A stretch of DNA of 64,000 bases from Legionella oakridgensis ATCC 33761 = DSM 21215 (lineage in GTDB: Bacteria; Pseudomonadota; Gammaproteobacteria; Legionellales; Legionellaceae). Position numbers and translations under genes: made by a program. Of this stretch, positions 21,226 to 31,606 are shown piece after piece. Each line of letters begins with the position of its first letter. Position 1 is the first letter of the stretch. The notes under the pieces were generated by a model, which ran no database searches, was not told the DNA's origin, and saw nothing but the letters and a program-made list of their open reading frames with translations. Location of the stretch: the NCBI RefSeq assembly GCF_000512355.1, contig NZ_CP004006.1:2658965-2722964 (forward strand), in the 5' to 3' direction.

Positions 21226-21822
21226 TCAAGCCTGAGAAGTTGGCTGATCACTTAAATTGTAATATTTAAATAATTTGACAACGCGTTTTACTCCTGCTGT
21301 TTTTCTAGCAATCAAGATGACACGCGAAGCCTGTGAAGGAATGACATCCCCCATCAAGTATACGACCTGATCAGTCGTTATAATTTTAAACTCTTTAGGG
21401 TTAATGGATGCATCAGCAAGTATTTGGCTACGTATCTTGGCAGTAATCCAGCTATCTTGTAGTAAGCTATCATGTCTTTGTCGAATACTTAATTGATTAA
21501 ATAGCCGTCGATAACCCGACAAAGCCATCATCCGCTTTTGGGCCTCATTGCGTAATGCCATCGTGGGGACATGGCCAGTTAACAAAATGTCGCCATTAAA
21601 CACCGCCAAATCAATAGAGCAATCAGGGCACTTAAATACCTTATCTCCATTTCCATATAAGGCACGACTAGCATTTGCTGTCAATTGAAAATCGCTGGCT
21701 TGCTTATATACATTATGACGGTCATAAATAAGAGTTGCTCCCGTCCATATGCTACTTAGGCAACCAGGCAAAAGAATAGTAATAAGGAAAAGAAAAAGAA
21801 TTTTACTGCTATTCCCACACAT
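21226..21822 (-). CDS. BON-domain outer-membrane lipoprotein
   Basis: A 198-residue lipoprotein with signal sequence and lipobox 'LLPGC' near residue 20. Two BON domains follow; these bind phospholipid and are found in OsmY and DolP (YraP). 'CPDCSIDLAVFNGDILLTGHV' begins the first, and 'SWITAKIRSQILAD' to 'DQVVYLMGDV' the second. A CxxC pair (KCPDC) is unusual for the family. The start chosen gives a proper signal peptide and lies one base after the stop of the next gene upstream; the frame is open 22 codons further. Tandem with a second BON lipoprotein, so a duplicated DolP-like gene is likely. Confidence 0.8.
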   Translation of the reverse strand: MCGNSSKILFLFLITILLPGCLSSIWTGATLIYDRHNVYKQASDFQLTANASRALYGNGDKVFKCPDCSIDLAVFNGDILLTGHVPTMALRNEAQKRMMALSGYRRLFNQLSIRQRHDSLLQDSWITAKIRSQILADASINPKEFKIITTDQVVYLMGDVIPSQASRVILIARKTAGVKRVVKLFKYYNLSDQPTSQA

Positions 21823-21823
21823 G

Positions 21824-22387
21824 TTACGTGATATACCGGAAAATTTTAACAACTTTGCTAACGCCGTTAACCTGTCTTGCGACATCAACCGCTAAATTGG
21901 CTTGTTCATGGGTAGCAATTCCCATTAAATACACAACAGAGTTTTCTGTTACTACTCGAATTGAACCTGATTCCAATCCTTTTTTAGCAAGCATTTGTGC
22001 CCGCACTTGTCCCGTTATCCAACTGTCTTTACTGCGTTGACTGAACGCAATAGGATTTTGTACTGTAATTTCATTATACACTCGCTGAACGTTTGGTGTT
22101 TTTTTTGCAATCTTTTCAGCAACAACACGCAAAGAAGCTTTAGGCGTTTGTCCAGCAAGTAAAACAATCTGATTAAAACTGCTTATGATAATATGGGAAT
22201 CACGAAAAATGGGATCACTGACAATGGTCTTATTTATTACGTAAAAAATACGGGCATCACGCTCAATCATTGTCATACTGCGTCGATCATAAACAACGAG
22301 CCCGCCGGCAGCGCCAGCAACAACAGCCGCTACACAACTCGTCAACAGAACGCTAAGACACAAAATAATCAAAGTACTCTTTTTCAT
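21824..22387 (-). CDS. dolP: DolP/YraP-like BON lipoprotein
   Basis: A 187-residue lipoprotein with signal peptide and lipobox 'LLTSC' (Cys at ~18), then two BON domains: 'SHIIISSFNQIVLLAGQTP' and 'GSIRVVTENSVVYLMGIATHEQA'. E. coli DolP sits in the outer membrane, binds anionic lipid at the division site and helps keep the envelope tight. It lies two bases after diaA, with yraN before that, matching the E. coli order yraN-diaA-dolP, which supports the name. The second BON gene downstream is an addition. Confidence 0.82.
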   Translation of the reverse strand: MKKSTLIILCLSVLLTSCVAAVVAGAAGGLVVYDRRSMTMIERDARIFYVINKTIVSDPIFRDSHIIISSFNQIVLLAGQTPKASLRVVAEKIAKKTPNVQRVYNEITVQNPIAFSQRSKDSWITGQVRAQMLAKKGLESGSIRVVTENSVVYLMGIATHEQANLAVDVARQVNGVSKVVKIFRYIT

Positions 22388-22389
22388 GT

Positions 22390-22989
22390 TTATCCCATCA
22401 TTTGGCCAAATAATGATTGATCAATCAAATCACAAAAACAATGCAGAATAAATAAATGAGTTTCACGAATACGTGCTGCATTATCGGCAGATACCCGTAA
22501 TTCGATGTCCTCCGGCCCCAAATGATTTGCAAGAACACCACCATCCCGCCCGCTTAATGCAATGATATCCATGCCACGGTCATGAGCCGCATTGACTGCA
22601 TGCAAAACATTATCGGAATTAGCTGACGTCGATAACGCCAATAATACATCCCCTTCCTGGCCAAGCGACTGGATTTGCCGAGCAAATACCTGATCAAAAT
22701 GACCGTCATTGCCAATAGACGTTAATGCAGAAACATCCGTCGACAGTGCTATAACAGGTAACGCCGGACGCTCGACTTCAAACCGATTAAGCATCGCAGC
22801 CGAAAAATGCAAGCAATTGGCCGCTGACCCCCCATTACCGCATAAGAAAATTTTGCCATCACTCAGCAAGCAATTTACTAAACGATGTCCTGCTTTTGCA
22901 ATAGCGGCAGATAATGAATCAGCCACAGCAATTTTCGCCTCGATGCTGACACCAAAAAGATGCCTGACCCGCTCTTCCATTTGTGTCAT
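22390..22989 (-). CDS. diaA: SIS-domain protein DiaA (GmhA-like)
   Basis: A ~199-residue sugar-isomerase-fold protein. In E. coli, DiaA forms tetramers, binds DnaA and promotes initiation at oriC; the relative GmhA makes heptose for LPS. Signature runs fit DiaA better: 'GNGGSAANCLHFSAAMLNRF', then 'RPALPVIALSTD', then 'LGPEDIELRV' and 'CFCDLIDQSLF'. The gene order with yraN and dolP also favours DiaA. Annotation as phosphoheptose isomerase is common for such proteins and cannot be excluded. Start: the second of two ATGs, seven bases after GAGG. Confidence 0.83.
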   Translation of the reverse strand: MTQMEERVRHLFGVSIEAKIAVADSLSAAIAKAGHRLVNCLLSDGKIFLCGNGGSAANCLHFSAAMLNRFEVERPALPVIALSTDVSALTSIGNDGHFDQVFARQIQSLGQEGDVLLALSTSANSDNVLHAVNAAHDRGMDIIALSGRDGGVLANHLGPEDIELRVSADNAARIRETHLFILHCFCDLIDQSLFGQMMG

Positions 22990-23032
22990 CTGCATACCTC
23001 AAAACACTCCTAAGCTAAAATTTTGCGATGCT

Positions 23033-23389
23033 CTAAAAATCCATTCCAAACGCATTCTTTACCCATGTTATTTTCGTTGACTTTCCTTCTAAACCCACAA
23101 TATCAAACCGAACAGCCTGCTTGTCTTGAAGATGGTTTTTCAATAAATACCAATTGGCTGTCTTGATAATTTTCTGCTGCTTGTGGTAAGTAACACTGCC
23201 TACGGCCCCTCCAAACACATCATAGGCTCGTGAGCGCACTTCAATAAAAACCAAGTAATCACCATCACGCATAATCAAATCTATTTCACCACATCGGCTG
23301 CGATAATTACTGATAACAAGCTGTAAACCTTGTGTTATAAGATATTGCTTAGCTTGTTCTTCTGCAGCAAATCCGATTTTTTGCGACAT
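23033..23389 (-). CDS. yraN: YraN-family putative endonuclease (UPF0102)
   Basis: A 118-residue protein of a universally distributed family with a Holliday-junction-resolvase-like fold. The core motif 'YRSRCGEIDLIMRDGDYLVF' and the following 'IEVRSR' carry the E, D and E-x-K/R residues of PD-(D/E)XK nucleases. The function is not established. Three ATGs stand in a row; the last has the best distance from AGGGA. It precedes diaA by about 40 bases. Confidence 0.85.
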   Translation of the reverse strand: MSQKIGFAAEEQAKQYLITQGLQLVISNYRSRCGEIDLIMRDGDYLVFIEVRSRAYDVFGGAVGSVTYHKQQKIIKTANWYLLKNHLQDKQAVRFDIVGLEGKSTKITWVKNAFGMDF

Positions 23390-23442
23390 CATCATTCCCT
23401 GAAAAATCCCTCAACAACAAGAACACCCATTCAAATTCCGTA

Positions 23443-24327
23443 TCAATTTTTATCAGATAATTTGGAAATTAATTTCTCTAGTGCCAACTTGTCATCATAA
23501 TGAATAACCAGAGTACCTTTCCCCGATTTTCCCTGCTTCAAACTAACTCTTGTCTGTAATTGCTGCGCCAGCGTGTTTAATTGCTCTGTGAAAGAAGAAA
23601 ACATATCAATCGAACGGTCTCGATGATCATAAGATACAGAACCTGCTGCTTTCACACGATTAACAAGAGCCTCCGTTTCACGCACAGACAAATTTTTCGC
23701 AACCACCAGTCGGGCCACCTGGCTTTGCTGATTATCTTCAAGGATCAGTAAACAGCGGGCATGCCCCATATCTAAATCACCATTTTCTAACATTTGCCTG
23801 ACTTCATGATTTAACTGCAGCAGCCGCAGATAGTTACTGACTGCTGTCCGGGACTTAGAAAGCAATTCTGCAACTTGCTGATGGGTCAATGCAAATTCAG
23901 TCGTTAAACGATGCATGGCTCGTGCTTGATCCATCGCATTTAAATCTTCTCTTTGCAAATTTTCAACTAACGCCATGGCCATGGCAGTTTCATCATCCAC
24001 TTGACGTAAAACAGCCGGGACTTCCATTATTCCAGCCAATTGACAAGCACGCCAACGTCGTTCACCGGCAATAATTTCATAACGTCCCGGTGAAATTTCC
24101 CTTACAACCAGCGGTTGCAATAAACCTTGCTTGCGAATAGATTCAGCCAATTCAAACAAGGCCGTTTCTTCTATTTCACCTCGTGGCTGGTATTTGCCAG
24201 GCTGCAAACTATCCGTCGCAAGCTTTATAGTTTCTGAAGTCGGTTTTTCTGGTGACAACGTGGTATTATCCGTCTGACTTAATAATACAGATAAATTTCT
24301 TCCAAGACTTCCCCGTTTTCCTATCAT
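23443..24327 (-). CDS. parB: Chromosome partitioning protein ParB
   Basis: A 294-residue CTPase clamp that loads at parS sites near the origin and marks it for segregation by ParA. The N-terminal box is 'LQPGKYQPRGEIEETALFEL' and the CTP-binding box is 'EIIAGERRWRACQLAG' (~residues 95-110). A helix-turn-helix follows ('FALTHQQVAELLSKSRTAVS'), then the dimerisation C-terminus. GAGAGGT precedes the ATG. It follows parA by about 130 bases; that gap has a weak palindrome (GTGTT-ACAA-AACAC) but no consensus parS. Confidence 0.95.
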   Translation of the reverse strand: MIGKRGSLGRNLSVLLSQTDNTTLSPEKPTSETIKLATDSLQPGKYQPRGEIEETALFELAESIRKQGLLQPLVVREISPGRYEIIAGERRWRACQLAGIMEVPAVLRQVDDETAMAMALVENLQREDLNAMDQARAMHRLTTEFALTHQQVAELLSKSRTAVSNYLRLLQLNHEVRQMLENGDLDMGHARCLLILEDNQQSQVARLVVAKNLSVRETEALVNRVKAAGSVSYDHRDRSIDMFSSFTEQLNTLAQQLQTRVSLKQGKSGKGTLVIHYDDKLALEKLISKLSDKN

Positions 24328-24457
24328 AGATACCTCTCGGAAATGAAGATTCGGTATGTTGAGTTATTTATATTTTTTGGCCATGGTGTTACAAAACACA
24401 GGTTATGGCAAGACTTATGGTGAGTATTTTATAAATTGCCATCTTCTGGCGCCATCA

Positions 24458-25228
24458 TTATCCGGTCACCGTCTGCCGACCAATGATTTCTGAAGCCAAA
24501 ACCATATAAGCTGCAGCCCCAGAAGATGATTTATCGTATTGCATTGCAGGCATACCATGACTGGGAGCCTCTGCAAGACGTACATTACGAGGAACAACGG
24601 TGCGGTACACTTTACTGCCAAAATGTTCCAACAATTGTTTAGATACCTCAGAACACAGACGATTGCGAGCGTCATACATCGTTCTTAATATTCCCTCGAT
24701 TTGCAAACGTGGATTTACTGAGCCTCGAATTTGTTCAATGGTTGATAACAATGCAGCCAAGCCTTCCAGCGCATAATACTCACATTGCATGGGAATCAGT
24801 ACAGAATCAGCAGCCACTAACGCATTAATCGTCAGTGTATTCAATGCAGGTGGTGAATCAATCAATATGTAATTATAAGAACTTTGCAATGATTGCAATG
24901 CTTTGAATAAGAACGTTTCACGATGATTACGTTCCATCAAACTCACTTCAGCAACGGTAAGATCACCATTCGCAGGGATTAAATCAAACCCTGAGCTGGT
25001 CGATAAAGACGCTTGCTCGGCGAGACAATCTCTCAACAACACATCATTGCTGGTATGCACCAAGGTATTTTTATCAACGCCACAACCCATGGTTGCATTC
25101 CCCTGTGGATCTAAATCCATCAGCAAAACCTGCTGGCGGCTTGCAGCCAAAGAGGCAGCCAAATTAATTGCAGTTGTGGTCTTACCTACGCCACCTTTTT
25201 GATTGGCAATGGCTATGACTTTCGCCAT
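24458..25228 (-). CDS. parA: Chromosome partitioning ATPase ParA (Soj)
   Basis: A 256-residue deviant-Walker ATPase that binds the nucleoid and moves ParB-parS complexes. The deviant P loop 'KGGVGKTTTAINLA' is at residues 11-24, 'LLMDLDPQGNATMGCG' is the A' box and 'YILIDSPPALNTLTINAL' the Walker B region. AAGGA lies six bases before the ATG. It starts two bases after rsmG, giving the common origin-proximal order mnmG-rsmG-parA-parB. Confidence 0.97.
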   Translation of the reverse strand: MAKVIAIANQKGGVGKTTTAINLAASLAASRQQVLLMDLDPQGNATMGCGVDKNTLVHTSNDVLLRDCLAEQASLSTSSGFDLIPANGDLTVAEVSLMERNHRETFLFKALQSLQSSYNYILIDSPPALNTLTINALVAADSVLIPMQCEYYALEGLAALLSTIEQIRGSVNPRLQIEGILRTMYDARNRLCSEVSKQLLEHFGSKVYRTVVPRNVRLAEAPSHGMPAMQYDKSSSGAAAYMVLASEIIGRQTVTG

Positions 25229-25230
25229 GA

Positions 25231-25848
25231 TTATTCCTTCTCAATAATGACACAACAGCGCTCTCCCTCAACACCCGGAACAGAATATTCTTCTACCCGA
25301 AAGGAGCGCTGGATGGATTTCAATTCCGTTTCAGGACAACGGCCTTTCATCGCCAGCCAAATGCCATCCGTTGCTATGAGGTGATGTGTCCAATTGATCA
25401 TTTTTTTTAGATCACTAAATGCCCGACTAATAACTGTATCAAAACTATGAACAGGGTGGTAGTTCTCCACGCGAGTTTGCACAATTTCTACATTGTTCAA
25501 AGATAATACGCGTTTTACTTCCTGTAAAAAACGAATTTTTTTGCCATTGCTATCTAATAACACGACTTGAAACAGGGGACAAGCCAACGCCAGCGGAATA
25601 CCGGGAAGTCCTGGGCCACTGCCAACATCCAGCACGTGATTTCCTTTGACCCACGGTAAAACGGCCAAACTATCAAGGACATGGCGCGTCACCATAGTTT
25701 CCATATCACGTACAGCCGTTAAATTATAAACCTGATTCCATTTATATAACAGATTCAAATAATCAAGCAAAGAAGCGATTGGTACATTAAGACCAAGTGT
25801 GTGGACACCTTGCCGCAACTGCTCCTCAATCGACATTAGTCTGCTCAT
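25231..25848 (-). CDS. rsmG: 16S rRNA m7G527 methyltransferase RsmG (GidB)
   Basis: A 205-residue SAM-dependent enzyme that methylates G527 of 16S rRNA; its loss gives low-level streptomycin resistance. Motif I is '[19 protein letters not shown]' (~residues 68-86), '[20 protein letters not shown]' precedes it, and the C-terminal '[11 protein letters not shown]' is typical. The first ATG overlaps the mnmG stop as ATGA; a second ATG four codons on is possible. Confidence 0.96.
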   Translation of the reverse strand: MSRLMSIEEQLRQGVHTLGLNVPIASLLDYLNLLYKWNQVYNLTAVRDMETMVTRHVLDSLAVLPWVKGNHVLDVGSGPGLPGIPLALACPLFQVVLLDSNGKKIRFLQEVKRVLSLNNVEIVQTRVENYHPVHSFDTVISRAFSDLKKMINWTHHLIATDGIWLAMKGRCPETELKSIQRSFRVEEYSVPGVEGERCCVIIEKE

Positions 25849-27719
25849 GCCAATAGCCGCTGTTTTTTCAAATGCACCAGTAACAGCGACAATGCTGCCG
25901 GGGTAACGCCAGATATGCGCCCAGCCTGAGCAATAGAAGTCGGCTTTATGGTTGTTAATTTTTGTACGACTTCCGTTGATAATCCTGAAACCTGCGTATA
26001 ATCCAGCGTCGCTGGTAAAAGCGTATGTTCATGTTTGCGCAGGCGCGCAATATCCTGCTGCTGACGCTCAATGTAACCGGCGTATTTGCTTTGAATTTCC
26101 ACTTGTTCAGCAACAGCATCGTCCAATTGTGGCAAATCCAATTCTTGCAGCGCCTGCAGACCTTGATAAGTAATTTCCGGACGCTTTAATAAATCACTGG
26201 CCCTGCAATCATGCTGTAAAGGTGTCGCTATAACATCGCTTAACATCTCATTATGGCCAACCCGTACCCAAGTATTCTCAAGCAAATCTTTTGTCGTTTC
26301 AATGGCCTCACGTTTTTGACAAAACATCCGCCAGCGCGTTTCGCCAACCAGTCCGAGTTCATGACCTTTTTCAGTCAGCCGCAAATCGGCGTTATCTTCC
26401 CGTAGCAATAACCGATATTCGGCACGCGATGTAAACATACGATACGGCTCCTGAGTTCCGCAGGTAATCAAATCATCAATTAGTACCCCTACGTACGCTT
26501 CATCACGACGAGGGCACCACAATGACTTATCTTGAACTTGTAATGCCGCATTCATTCCTGCGATCAACCCTTGTGCCGCCGCTTCTTCATAGCCGGTGGT
26601 GCCATTGATTTGTCCGGCGAAAAATAAATTCGATAAAGGCTTAGTCTGGAGAAAAGGGGTTAATCCTCGTGGATCAAAATAATCGTATTCAATGGCATAA
26701 CCAGGACGGGTAATATGAGCATGTTCAAAGCCCTTTATAGTACGCACAAATTGCACCTGAACGTCAAAAGGCAAACTGGTTGAAATGCCGTTAGGATAAA
26801 TTTCCTCCGTGGTCAATCCTTCCGGTTCTACAAAAATCTGATGCGAAAGTTTGTCAGCAAAACGTACGACTTTATCTTCAATGGATGGGCAATATCGTGG
26901 TCCAATACCTTCGATAACGCCGGCATACATGGGCGATTGATGCAAATTTTTACGAATAATCTCGTGAGTTTGCTCGGTGGTGTGGGTAATATGACAAGGG
27001 ATTTGCAGTGGATGTTGCTGTGCATTGCCCAAATAGGAAAAAACAGGCACCGGAGTATCCCCAGGCTGAACAACCATTTGACTGAAATCCAACGTTCGAC
27101 GGTCAATCCTTGGGGGGGTTCCGGTTTTCAAACGCCCTACAGGCAATGCCAAATCACGCAACCGTTGTGCAAGAGCAATGGCAGGGGGATCTCCAGCACG
27201 GCCACCAGCGTATTGATTCATACCAACATGAATCTTGCCACCAAGAAATGTACCAACAGTAAGGATAACAGCACGTGCGCGGATGACAAACCCTAGTTGG
27301 GTGCGAACACCGGTCACCCGCGTGCCTTCAACCAGCAAATCATCAACCGCCTGCTGAAACAGGGTTAAATTCGTTTGTGCCTGCAAGATTTGTCTTATTG
27401 CTTGACGATAAAGCACTCGATCCGCTTGAGCACGAGTCGCACGAACCGCCGGGCCTTTTGATGCATTAAGCATACGAAACTGAATACCGGCAAGGTCGGC
27501 CGCGCGCGCCATAACACCATCAAGTGCATCGATTTCTTTAACAAGATGGCCTTTGCCTATTCCGCCAATGGCTGGATTGCATGACATCTGCCCAAGTTGA
27601 TCCATATTATGGGTAAGCAAAAGCGTATCAGCCCCCATACGTGCAGCAGCAACTGCCGCTTCTGTACCGGCATGACCACCGCCAACAACAATGACATCAT
27701 ATTGTTTTTCAAGATTCAT
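25845..27719 (-). CDS. mnmG: tRNA uridine-34 modification enzyme MnmG (GidA)
   Basis: A 624-residue FAD enzyme that works with MnmE (also in this window, at 59.5 kb) to add carboxymethylaminomethyl groups to wobble uridine. The dinucleotide-binding site is '[19 protein letters not shown]' (residues ~11-29). The signatures '[20 protein letters not shown]' and '[15 protein letters not shown]' are intact, and the C-terminal helical region ('RCA'-like '[13 protein letters not shown]') binds MnmE and tRNA. Length is standard. First gene of mnmG-rsmG-parA-parB. Confidence 0.97.
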   Translation of the reverse strand: MNLEKQYDVIVVGGGHAGTEAAVAAARMGADTLLLTHNMDQLGQMSCNPAIGGIGKGHLVKEIDALDGVMARAADLAGIQFRMLNASKGPAVRATRAQADRVLYRQAIRQILQAQTNLTLFQQAVDDLLVEGTRVTGVRTQLGFVIRARAVILTVGTFLGGKIHVGMNQYAGGRAGDPPAIALAQRLRDLALPVGRLKTGTPPRIDRRTLDFSQMVVQPGDTPVPVFSYLGNAQQHPLQIPCHITHTTEQTHEIIRKNLHQSPMYAGVIEGIGPRYCPSIEDKVVRFADKLSHQIFVEPEGLTTEEIYPNGISTSLPFDVQVQFVRTIKGFEHAHITRPGYAIEYDYFDPRGLTPFLQTKPLSNLFFAGQINGTTGYEEAAAQGLIAGMNAALQVQDKSLWCPRRDEAYVGVLIDDLITCGTQEPYRMFTSRAEYRLLLREDNADLRLTEKGHELGLVGETRWRMFCQKREAIETTKDLLENTWVRVGHNEMLSDVIATPLQHDCRASDLLKRPEITYQGLQALQELDLPQLDDAVAEQVEIQSKYAGYIERQQQDIARLRKHEHTLLPATLDYTQVSGLSTEVVQKLTTIKPTSIAQAGRISGVTPAALSLLLVHLKKQRLLA

Positions 27720-27877
27720 AACACAGACTTATGAGTGAACAAATCGCATAATTATACACTTTTTTGGCAATATGCCCAATGACGTTGCTGCCTTGATCTG
27801 ATGCTTATTAAAATTAAATGGAAACCATGTCAGAAAGCGTGTAACTTACACGAATTTGATTTGTATGAGAAGAAATC

Positions 27878-30052
27878 ATGGGGTTCGTTTTCAAAATTTG
27901 CATTCCCCATACTGGCCGTGATTTTTTTGATTACCACGCAGCAGAAAAAACACCCTGTATCGGTGGCCGAGTCTGGGTGTCTTTTCGCAACAAACGACGT
28001 ATCGGGGTTGTGATTGGTAAAGGCCAGCCACAATCCGATATCAACATTAAAACCATTGACACAGTGATTGATGAAACACCGTTACTGCCTGAAGAAATCC
28101 TCACACTCTGTCAATGGGTTAGCCGCTATTATCAATCCCCGTTGTCGGAAGTCCTTCCTTTAGCCATGCCCAAAAAATACCGCGATGGAGCAGTATGTTT
28201 ATTGCCAACTTGCCATCATTATTATTTAAAAACATCCGCTGATAAAGCTCATCTTCTACTTTCCCCAAGAGCAATTCGTCAACATGCCCTTGTTGATTTC
28301 CTTGCAGGTCAATCTCATGGCTTATCAAAAAAAATGATAATGCAAGCAGGATTTACCTCAACCCAATTGCTCGCTTTACAAAAGGCTGAGTTACTGGACA
28401 TGGTGGAGCACATTGATAAACCGTTACCGCCATTCAATCATAAGCAGGAACCACCTCCCCTCAATAATGAACAACAGGCCGCGGTGAATACCATTTGTAC
28501 ACAATTAGAGTCTTATCACTGTTTTTTATTGCAGGGAGTAACCGGCAGTGGCAAAACCGAGGTGTATCTGCACATCATCAATCAAGTGCTTGCTGCAGGC
28601 AAGCAAGTGCTTGTCCTTGTTCCAGAAATTGGATTAACACCGCAACTGTTAAGTCGGTTCGGCTCCCGCTTTCATGAACCAATGGTAGCCATTCATTCCC
28701 ATTTAAATGATGCAGAACGCCAGGCGGCGTGGCAGCTTGCACACACAGCAAAAGCCCGGCTAGTCATTGGAACGCGCACGGCCGTATTTACCCCCTTACC
28801 GGCGCTTGGATTAATTGTCATTGATGAAGAACATGACGTCTCTCTAAAACAGATGGAGGGTGTTCGTTACTCCGCACGTGATACAGCGTTGATGCGCGCA
28901 CATACCGCTAATATTCCCATTATTCTTGGCTCAGCCACCCCCAGTCTAGAAAGCCTATATAATTGTACCCGCAATAAATATCATTTGTTGCAACTGACCC
29001 GCAAAGCCATGAATGATCATGCTTTGCAATTCCAAATTATGGATATTCGTAATCAACCGTTGCAACATGGTATAGCCACCCCAACCCTAAAAATCATTGA
29101 TACCCATCTACAGCAGCAAAATCAGGTTTTGGTATTTATTAACCGTCGAGGATTTGCGCCCGTCCTTTTATGTCATCTTTGTGGCTGGATGGCTGGCTGC
29201 CGAGCTTGCGACAGTCATTTGACGCTGCATCGTCAACGTAATAAGCTCCTGTGCCATCATTGTGGCCTGGCACAATCCATACCCACACAATGTCCTAGCT
29301 GTGCTAGTCGAGAATTGCTGCCCATCGGTGCGGGAACTCAACGCGTCTTCGAATATTTATCCAGTCAATTCCCTTCAACGGGTGTTTTACGTATTGATCG
29401 TGATGAAGTTGGGCAAAAAAAAGCACTGGAAAAGAAACTAGAAAGCATTGACAAAGGAGAAGCTCAGCTGGTGGTTGGTACCCAAATGCTGGCCAAGGGC
29501 CATCATTTTCCACGTCTCACGCTGGTCGTTATCCTTGATGCTGATAATGGCTTTTATAATCAGGACTTTCGTGCCCTTGAGCGATTAGGGCAACTATTGA
29601 CTCAAGTTGCCGGACGCGCGGGACGGGCTGAACGTGAAGGACACGTTGTGATTCAAACCCACTTACCCCAGCATCCGTTGCTCAATGTGCTGATCCAGCA
29701 AGGGTATGAAGCATTTGCACAATCATTGTTGCAGCAGCGCAAACAAGCCGAATTGCCACCATTTTATTTTCTGGCCGTTATTCGCGCCCAGGGAAAAATT
29801 CTGGCAAAATTGTCGCAGCTTCTTAACAAGATCAAAGAACAGCTGCAGAACTCCAACGTCGCCACCTTAGGCCCAGCACCAGCCCCCTTAGCGCGAAAAG
29901 CCAACCAATATCGAATGCAATTGTTGCTTAAATCACCTTGCCGTAGCACGCTCCACACGGCGTTGACGCAAATACGACTCTGGTTAACAATGAATAATAT
30001 CAGCCAGAGCATACGCTGGAATATTGATGTCGATCCAATGGACTTATCATGA
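27878..30052 (+). CDS. priA: Primosomal helicase PriA
   Basis: A 724-residue 3'-5' helicase that restarts stalled replication forks. Residues ~220-231 are the P loop 'GVTGSGKTEVYL', the DEEH box is at ~315 ('VIDEEHD'), and eight cysteines between ~431 and ~477 bind two zinc ions ('CHLCGWMAGCRACDSH', 'CHHCGLAQSIPTQCPSC'). The N-terminal DNA-binding domain is complete ('GGRVWVSFRNKRRIGVVIG'). A run of A8 within the gene is in frame here, unlike the broken homopolymers elsewhere. Overlaps the thioesterase start by four bases. Confidence 0.96.
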   Translation: MGFVFKICIPHTGRDFFDYHAAEKTPCIGGRVWVSFRNKRRIGVVIGKGQPQSDINIKTIDTVIDETPLLPEEILTLCQWVSRYYQSPLSEVLPLAMPKKYRDGAVCLLPTCHHYYLKTSADKAHLLLSPRAIRQHALVDFLAGQSHGLSKKMIMQAGFTSTQLLALQKAELLDMVEHIDKPLPPFNHKQEPPPLNNEQQAAVNTICTQLESYHCFLLQGVTGSGKTEVYLHIINQVLAAGKQVLVLVPEIGLTPQLLSRFGSRFHEPMVAIHSHLNDAERQAAWQLAHTAKARLVIGTRTAVFTPLPALGLIVIDEEHDVSLKQMEGVRYSARDTALMRAHTANIPIILGSATPSLESLYNCTRNKYHLLQLTRKAMNDHALQFQIMDIRNQPLQHGIATPTLKIIDTHLQQQNQVLVFINRRGFAPVLLCHLCGWMAGCRACDSHLTLHRQRNKLLCHHCGLAQSIPTQCPSCASRELLPIGAGTQRVFEYLSSQFPSTGVLRIDRDEVGQKKALEKKLESIDKGEAQLVVGTQMLAKGHHFPRLTLVVILDADNGFYNQDFRALERLGQLLTQVAGRAGRAEREGHVVIQTHLPQHPLLNVLIQQGYEAFAQSLLQQRKQAELPPFYFLAVIRAQGKILAKLSQLLNKIKEQLQNSNVATLGPAPAPLARKANQYRMQLLLKSPCRSTLHTALTQIRLWLTMNNISQSIRWNIDVDPMDLS

Positions 30053-30444
30053 GTGAAAAAAAAATTGCAGTACATCAAAGAACATTTGCTATCAGTTGGG
30101 GAGATATGGATGCCTTGGCGCATGTTAACAATGGCCGTTACTTTGATTATTTTCAGGAGGCACGCATTGAATGGTTACGTGCCCTAAATCTGGATATGCA
30201 ACAAACATGCGGTCCTGTTGTCATTCATGTTGCCTGCACCTTTTTAAAACCTGTTATCTATCCTGCTACCTTGCGTCTGGATAATAGCATACACAGCTTA
30301 GGGCGCTCGAGTTTTATTATGGACCATGATTTATATCAAGAACATACCCTGATGGCTCAAGGCACTAGTAAAATAGTCTGGGTCAATTATCAAGAAAATA
30401 AATCGGTTCCTTTACCGGAAGAAATCCGAGTCTTGTTCTCTTAG
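30049..30444 (+). CDS. 4HBT-type acyl-CoA thioesterase
   Basis: A 131-residue hot-dog-fold protein, YbgC/FadM-like, predicted to hydrolyse acyl-CoA thioesters. The family signature is 'ISWGDMDALAHVNNGRYFDY' (Asp near residue 18 as the catalytic acid, then HVNN). Its ATG overlaps the priA stop (ATGA), so it is translated with priA. The last 33 bases overlap the convergent small periplasmic gene. The substrate is unknown. Confidence 0.82.
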   Translation: MSEKKIAVHQRTFAISWGDMDALAHVNNGRYFDYFQEARIEWLRALNLDMQQTCGPVVIHVACTFLKPVIYPATLRLDNSIHSLGRSSFIMDHDLYQEHTLMAQGTSKIVWVNYQENKSVPLPEEIRVLFS

Positions 30445-30717
30445 ACGCTCATCACAGACAATGTATTGTCCATGCCGATACGGATTACTACGGGAACGAA
30501 ATACATACTCGCGACACCGTTGGCCATGGTCATTCACAAACCGTCTTTGCAAACGAAAAGCAAAATCACTAAAATTCATGTCCTGCTGCCATTCACGCCG
30601 CTGCTGTGCTTTCTCTTCCTCATCTTTCTTATGTAAATATTTGCTTAATTGACTGCCATAAACAGCAGATAAACACATCATTCCCAACAACAACAACACA
30701 AGGATACTTTTTTTCAT
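30412..30717 (-). CDS. Small secreted protein, unknown
   Basis: A 101-residue protein with an N-terminal signal sequence ('MKKSILVLLLLGMMCLSAVYG') and a charged rest, 'SKYLHKKDEEEKAQQRREWQ', then 'RLQRRFVNDHGQRCREYVFR' with two cysteines (in 'QRCREY' and 'IVCDER') that could form a disulfide. The frame is open to 30732, but the ATG used gives a regular signal peptide. It overlaps the end of the thioesterase gene tail-to-tail. No family is recognised. Confidence 0.55.
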   Translation of the reverse strand: MKKSILVLLLLGMMCLSAVYGSQLSKYLHKKDEEEKAQQRREWQQDMNFSDFAFRLQRRFVNDHGQRCREYVFRSRSNPYRHGQYIVCDERLREQDSDFFR

Positions 30718-30811
30718 CAAAACAGAATCCAAAAAATCAAACAGGGAATAATTAAATCACATATGGCAATATTATGCCAGAATATAACGGACCTTTCATT
30801 TTTCTTTGACT

Positions 30812-31606
30812 CTATATTGCAATTGGAGCCTTGATGGCCGGATGCGACTGATAGTCAACAAATTCAAAATCTTCAAACCGGTAATCAAACAATGATTGCG
30901 GCATGTGCTTTATTTGCAGTTGTGGTAAAGGCAAAGGCTGGCGTTGCAGTTGAAGTTTGGCTTGCTCCAGATGATTTAAATATAAATGGCAATCACCTCC
31001 CGTCCAAACAAAATCCCCGACGTCCAGATGACATTGTTGTGCAATCATATGAGTCAATAAGGAATAAGACGCTATATTAAAAGGCACGCCCAAAAACACA
31101 TCAGCAGAACGCTGGTACAACTGACAAGACAAGCGGTTATTAACCACATAAAATTGAAACAAGACATGGCAAGGTGCCAACGCCATTTTATCCAGTTCAC
31201 CTACGTTCCAGGCACTCACCAACAAACGACGGGAGTCAGGGTTCTTTTTAATTTGCTGCAAGACATCGCTTAACTGATCAATGGTACGCCCATCTGCTGT
31301 AGGCCAATTTCGCCATTGTTTGCCATAAATCGGACCAAGATCGCCATTTTTATCAGCCCATTCATCCCAAATGGTTACGCCATGCTCCTGCAGATAGGCA
31401 ATATTGGTTTCTCCCCTTAAAAACCACAGCAATTCATGAATGATGCTGCGCGTGTGCAGTTTTTTCGTGGTAACCAGTGGAAAACCCTCTGCAAGATTAA
31501 AACGCATCTGATAAGCAAATACTGAGAGGGTTCCTGTTCCGGTTCTATCCGTTTTTTCTATTCCATGATTTAAAATGTATTCAACGAGTTGCAGGTAAGT
31601 TTTCAT
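30812..31606 (-). CDS. thyA: Thymidylate synthase ThyA
   Basis: A 264-residue enzyme that makes dTMP from dUMP with methylenetetrahydrofolate; same length as E. coli ThyA. The nucleophile Cys lies in '[13 protein letters not shown]' and dUMP-binding residues in '[19 protein letters not shown]'. '[12 protein letters not shown]'-type motif appears as '[16 protein letters not shown]'. The start overlaps the end of lgt by 26 bases, as in the E. coli lgt-thyA pair, so the two are co-translated. Confidence 0.98.
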   Translation of the reverse strand: MKTYLQLVEYILNHGIEKTDRTGTGTLSVFAYQMRFNLAEGFPLVTTKKLHTRSIIHELLWFLRGETNIAYLQEHGVTIWDEWADKNGDLGPIYGKQWRNWPTADGRTIDQLSDVLQQIKKNPDSRRLLVSAWNVGELDKMALAPCHVLFQFYVVNNRLSCQLYQRSADVFLGVPFNIASYSLLTHMIAQQCHLDVGDFVWTGGDCHLYLNHLEQAKLQLQRQPLPLPQLQIKHMPQSLFDYRFEDFEFVDYQSHPAIKAPIAI

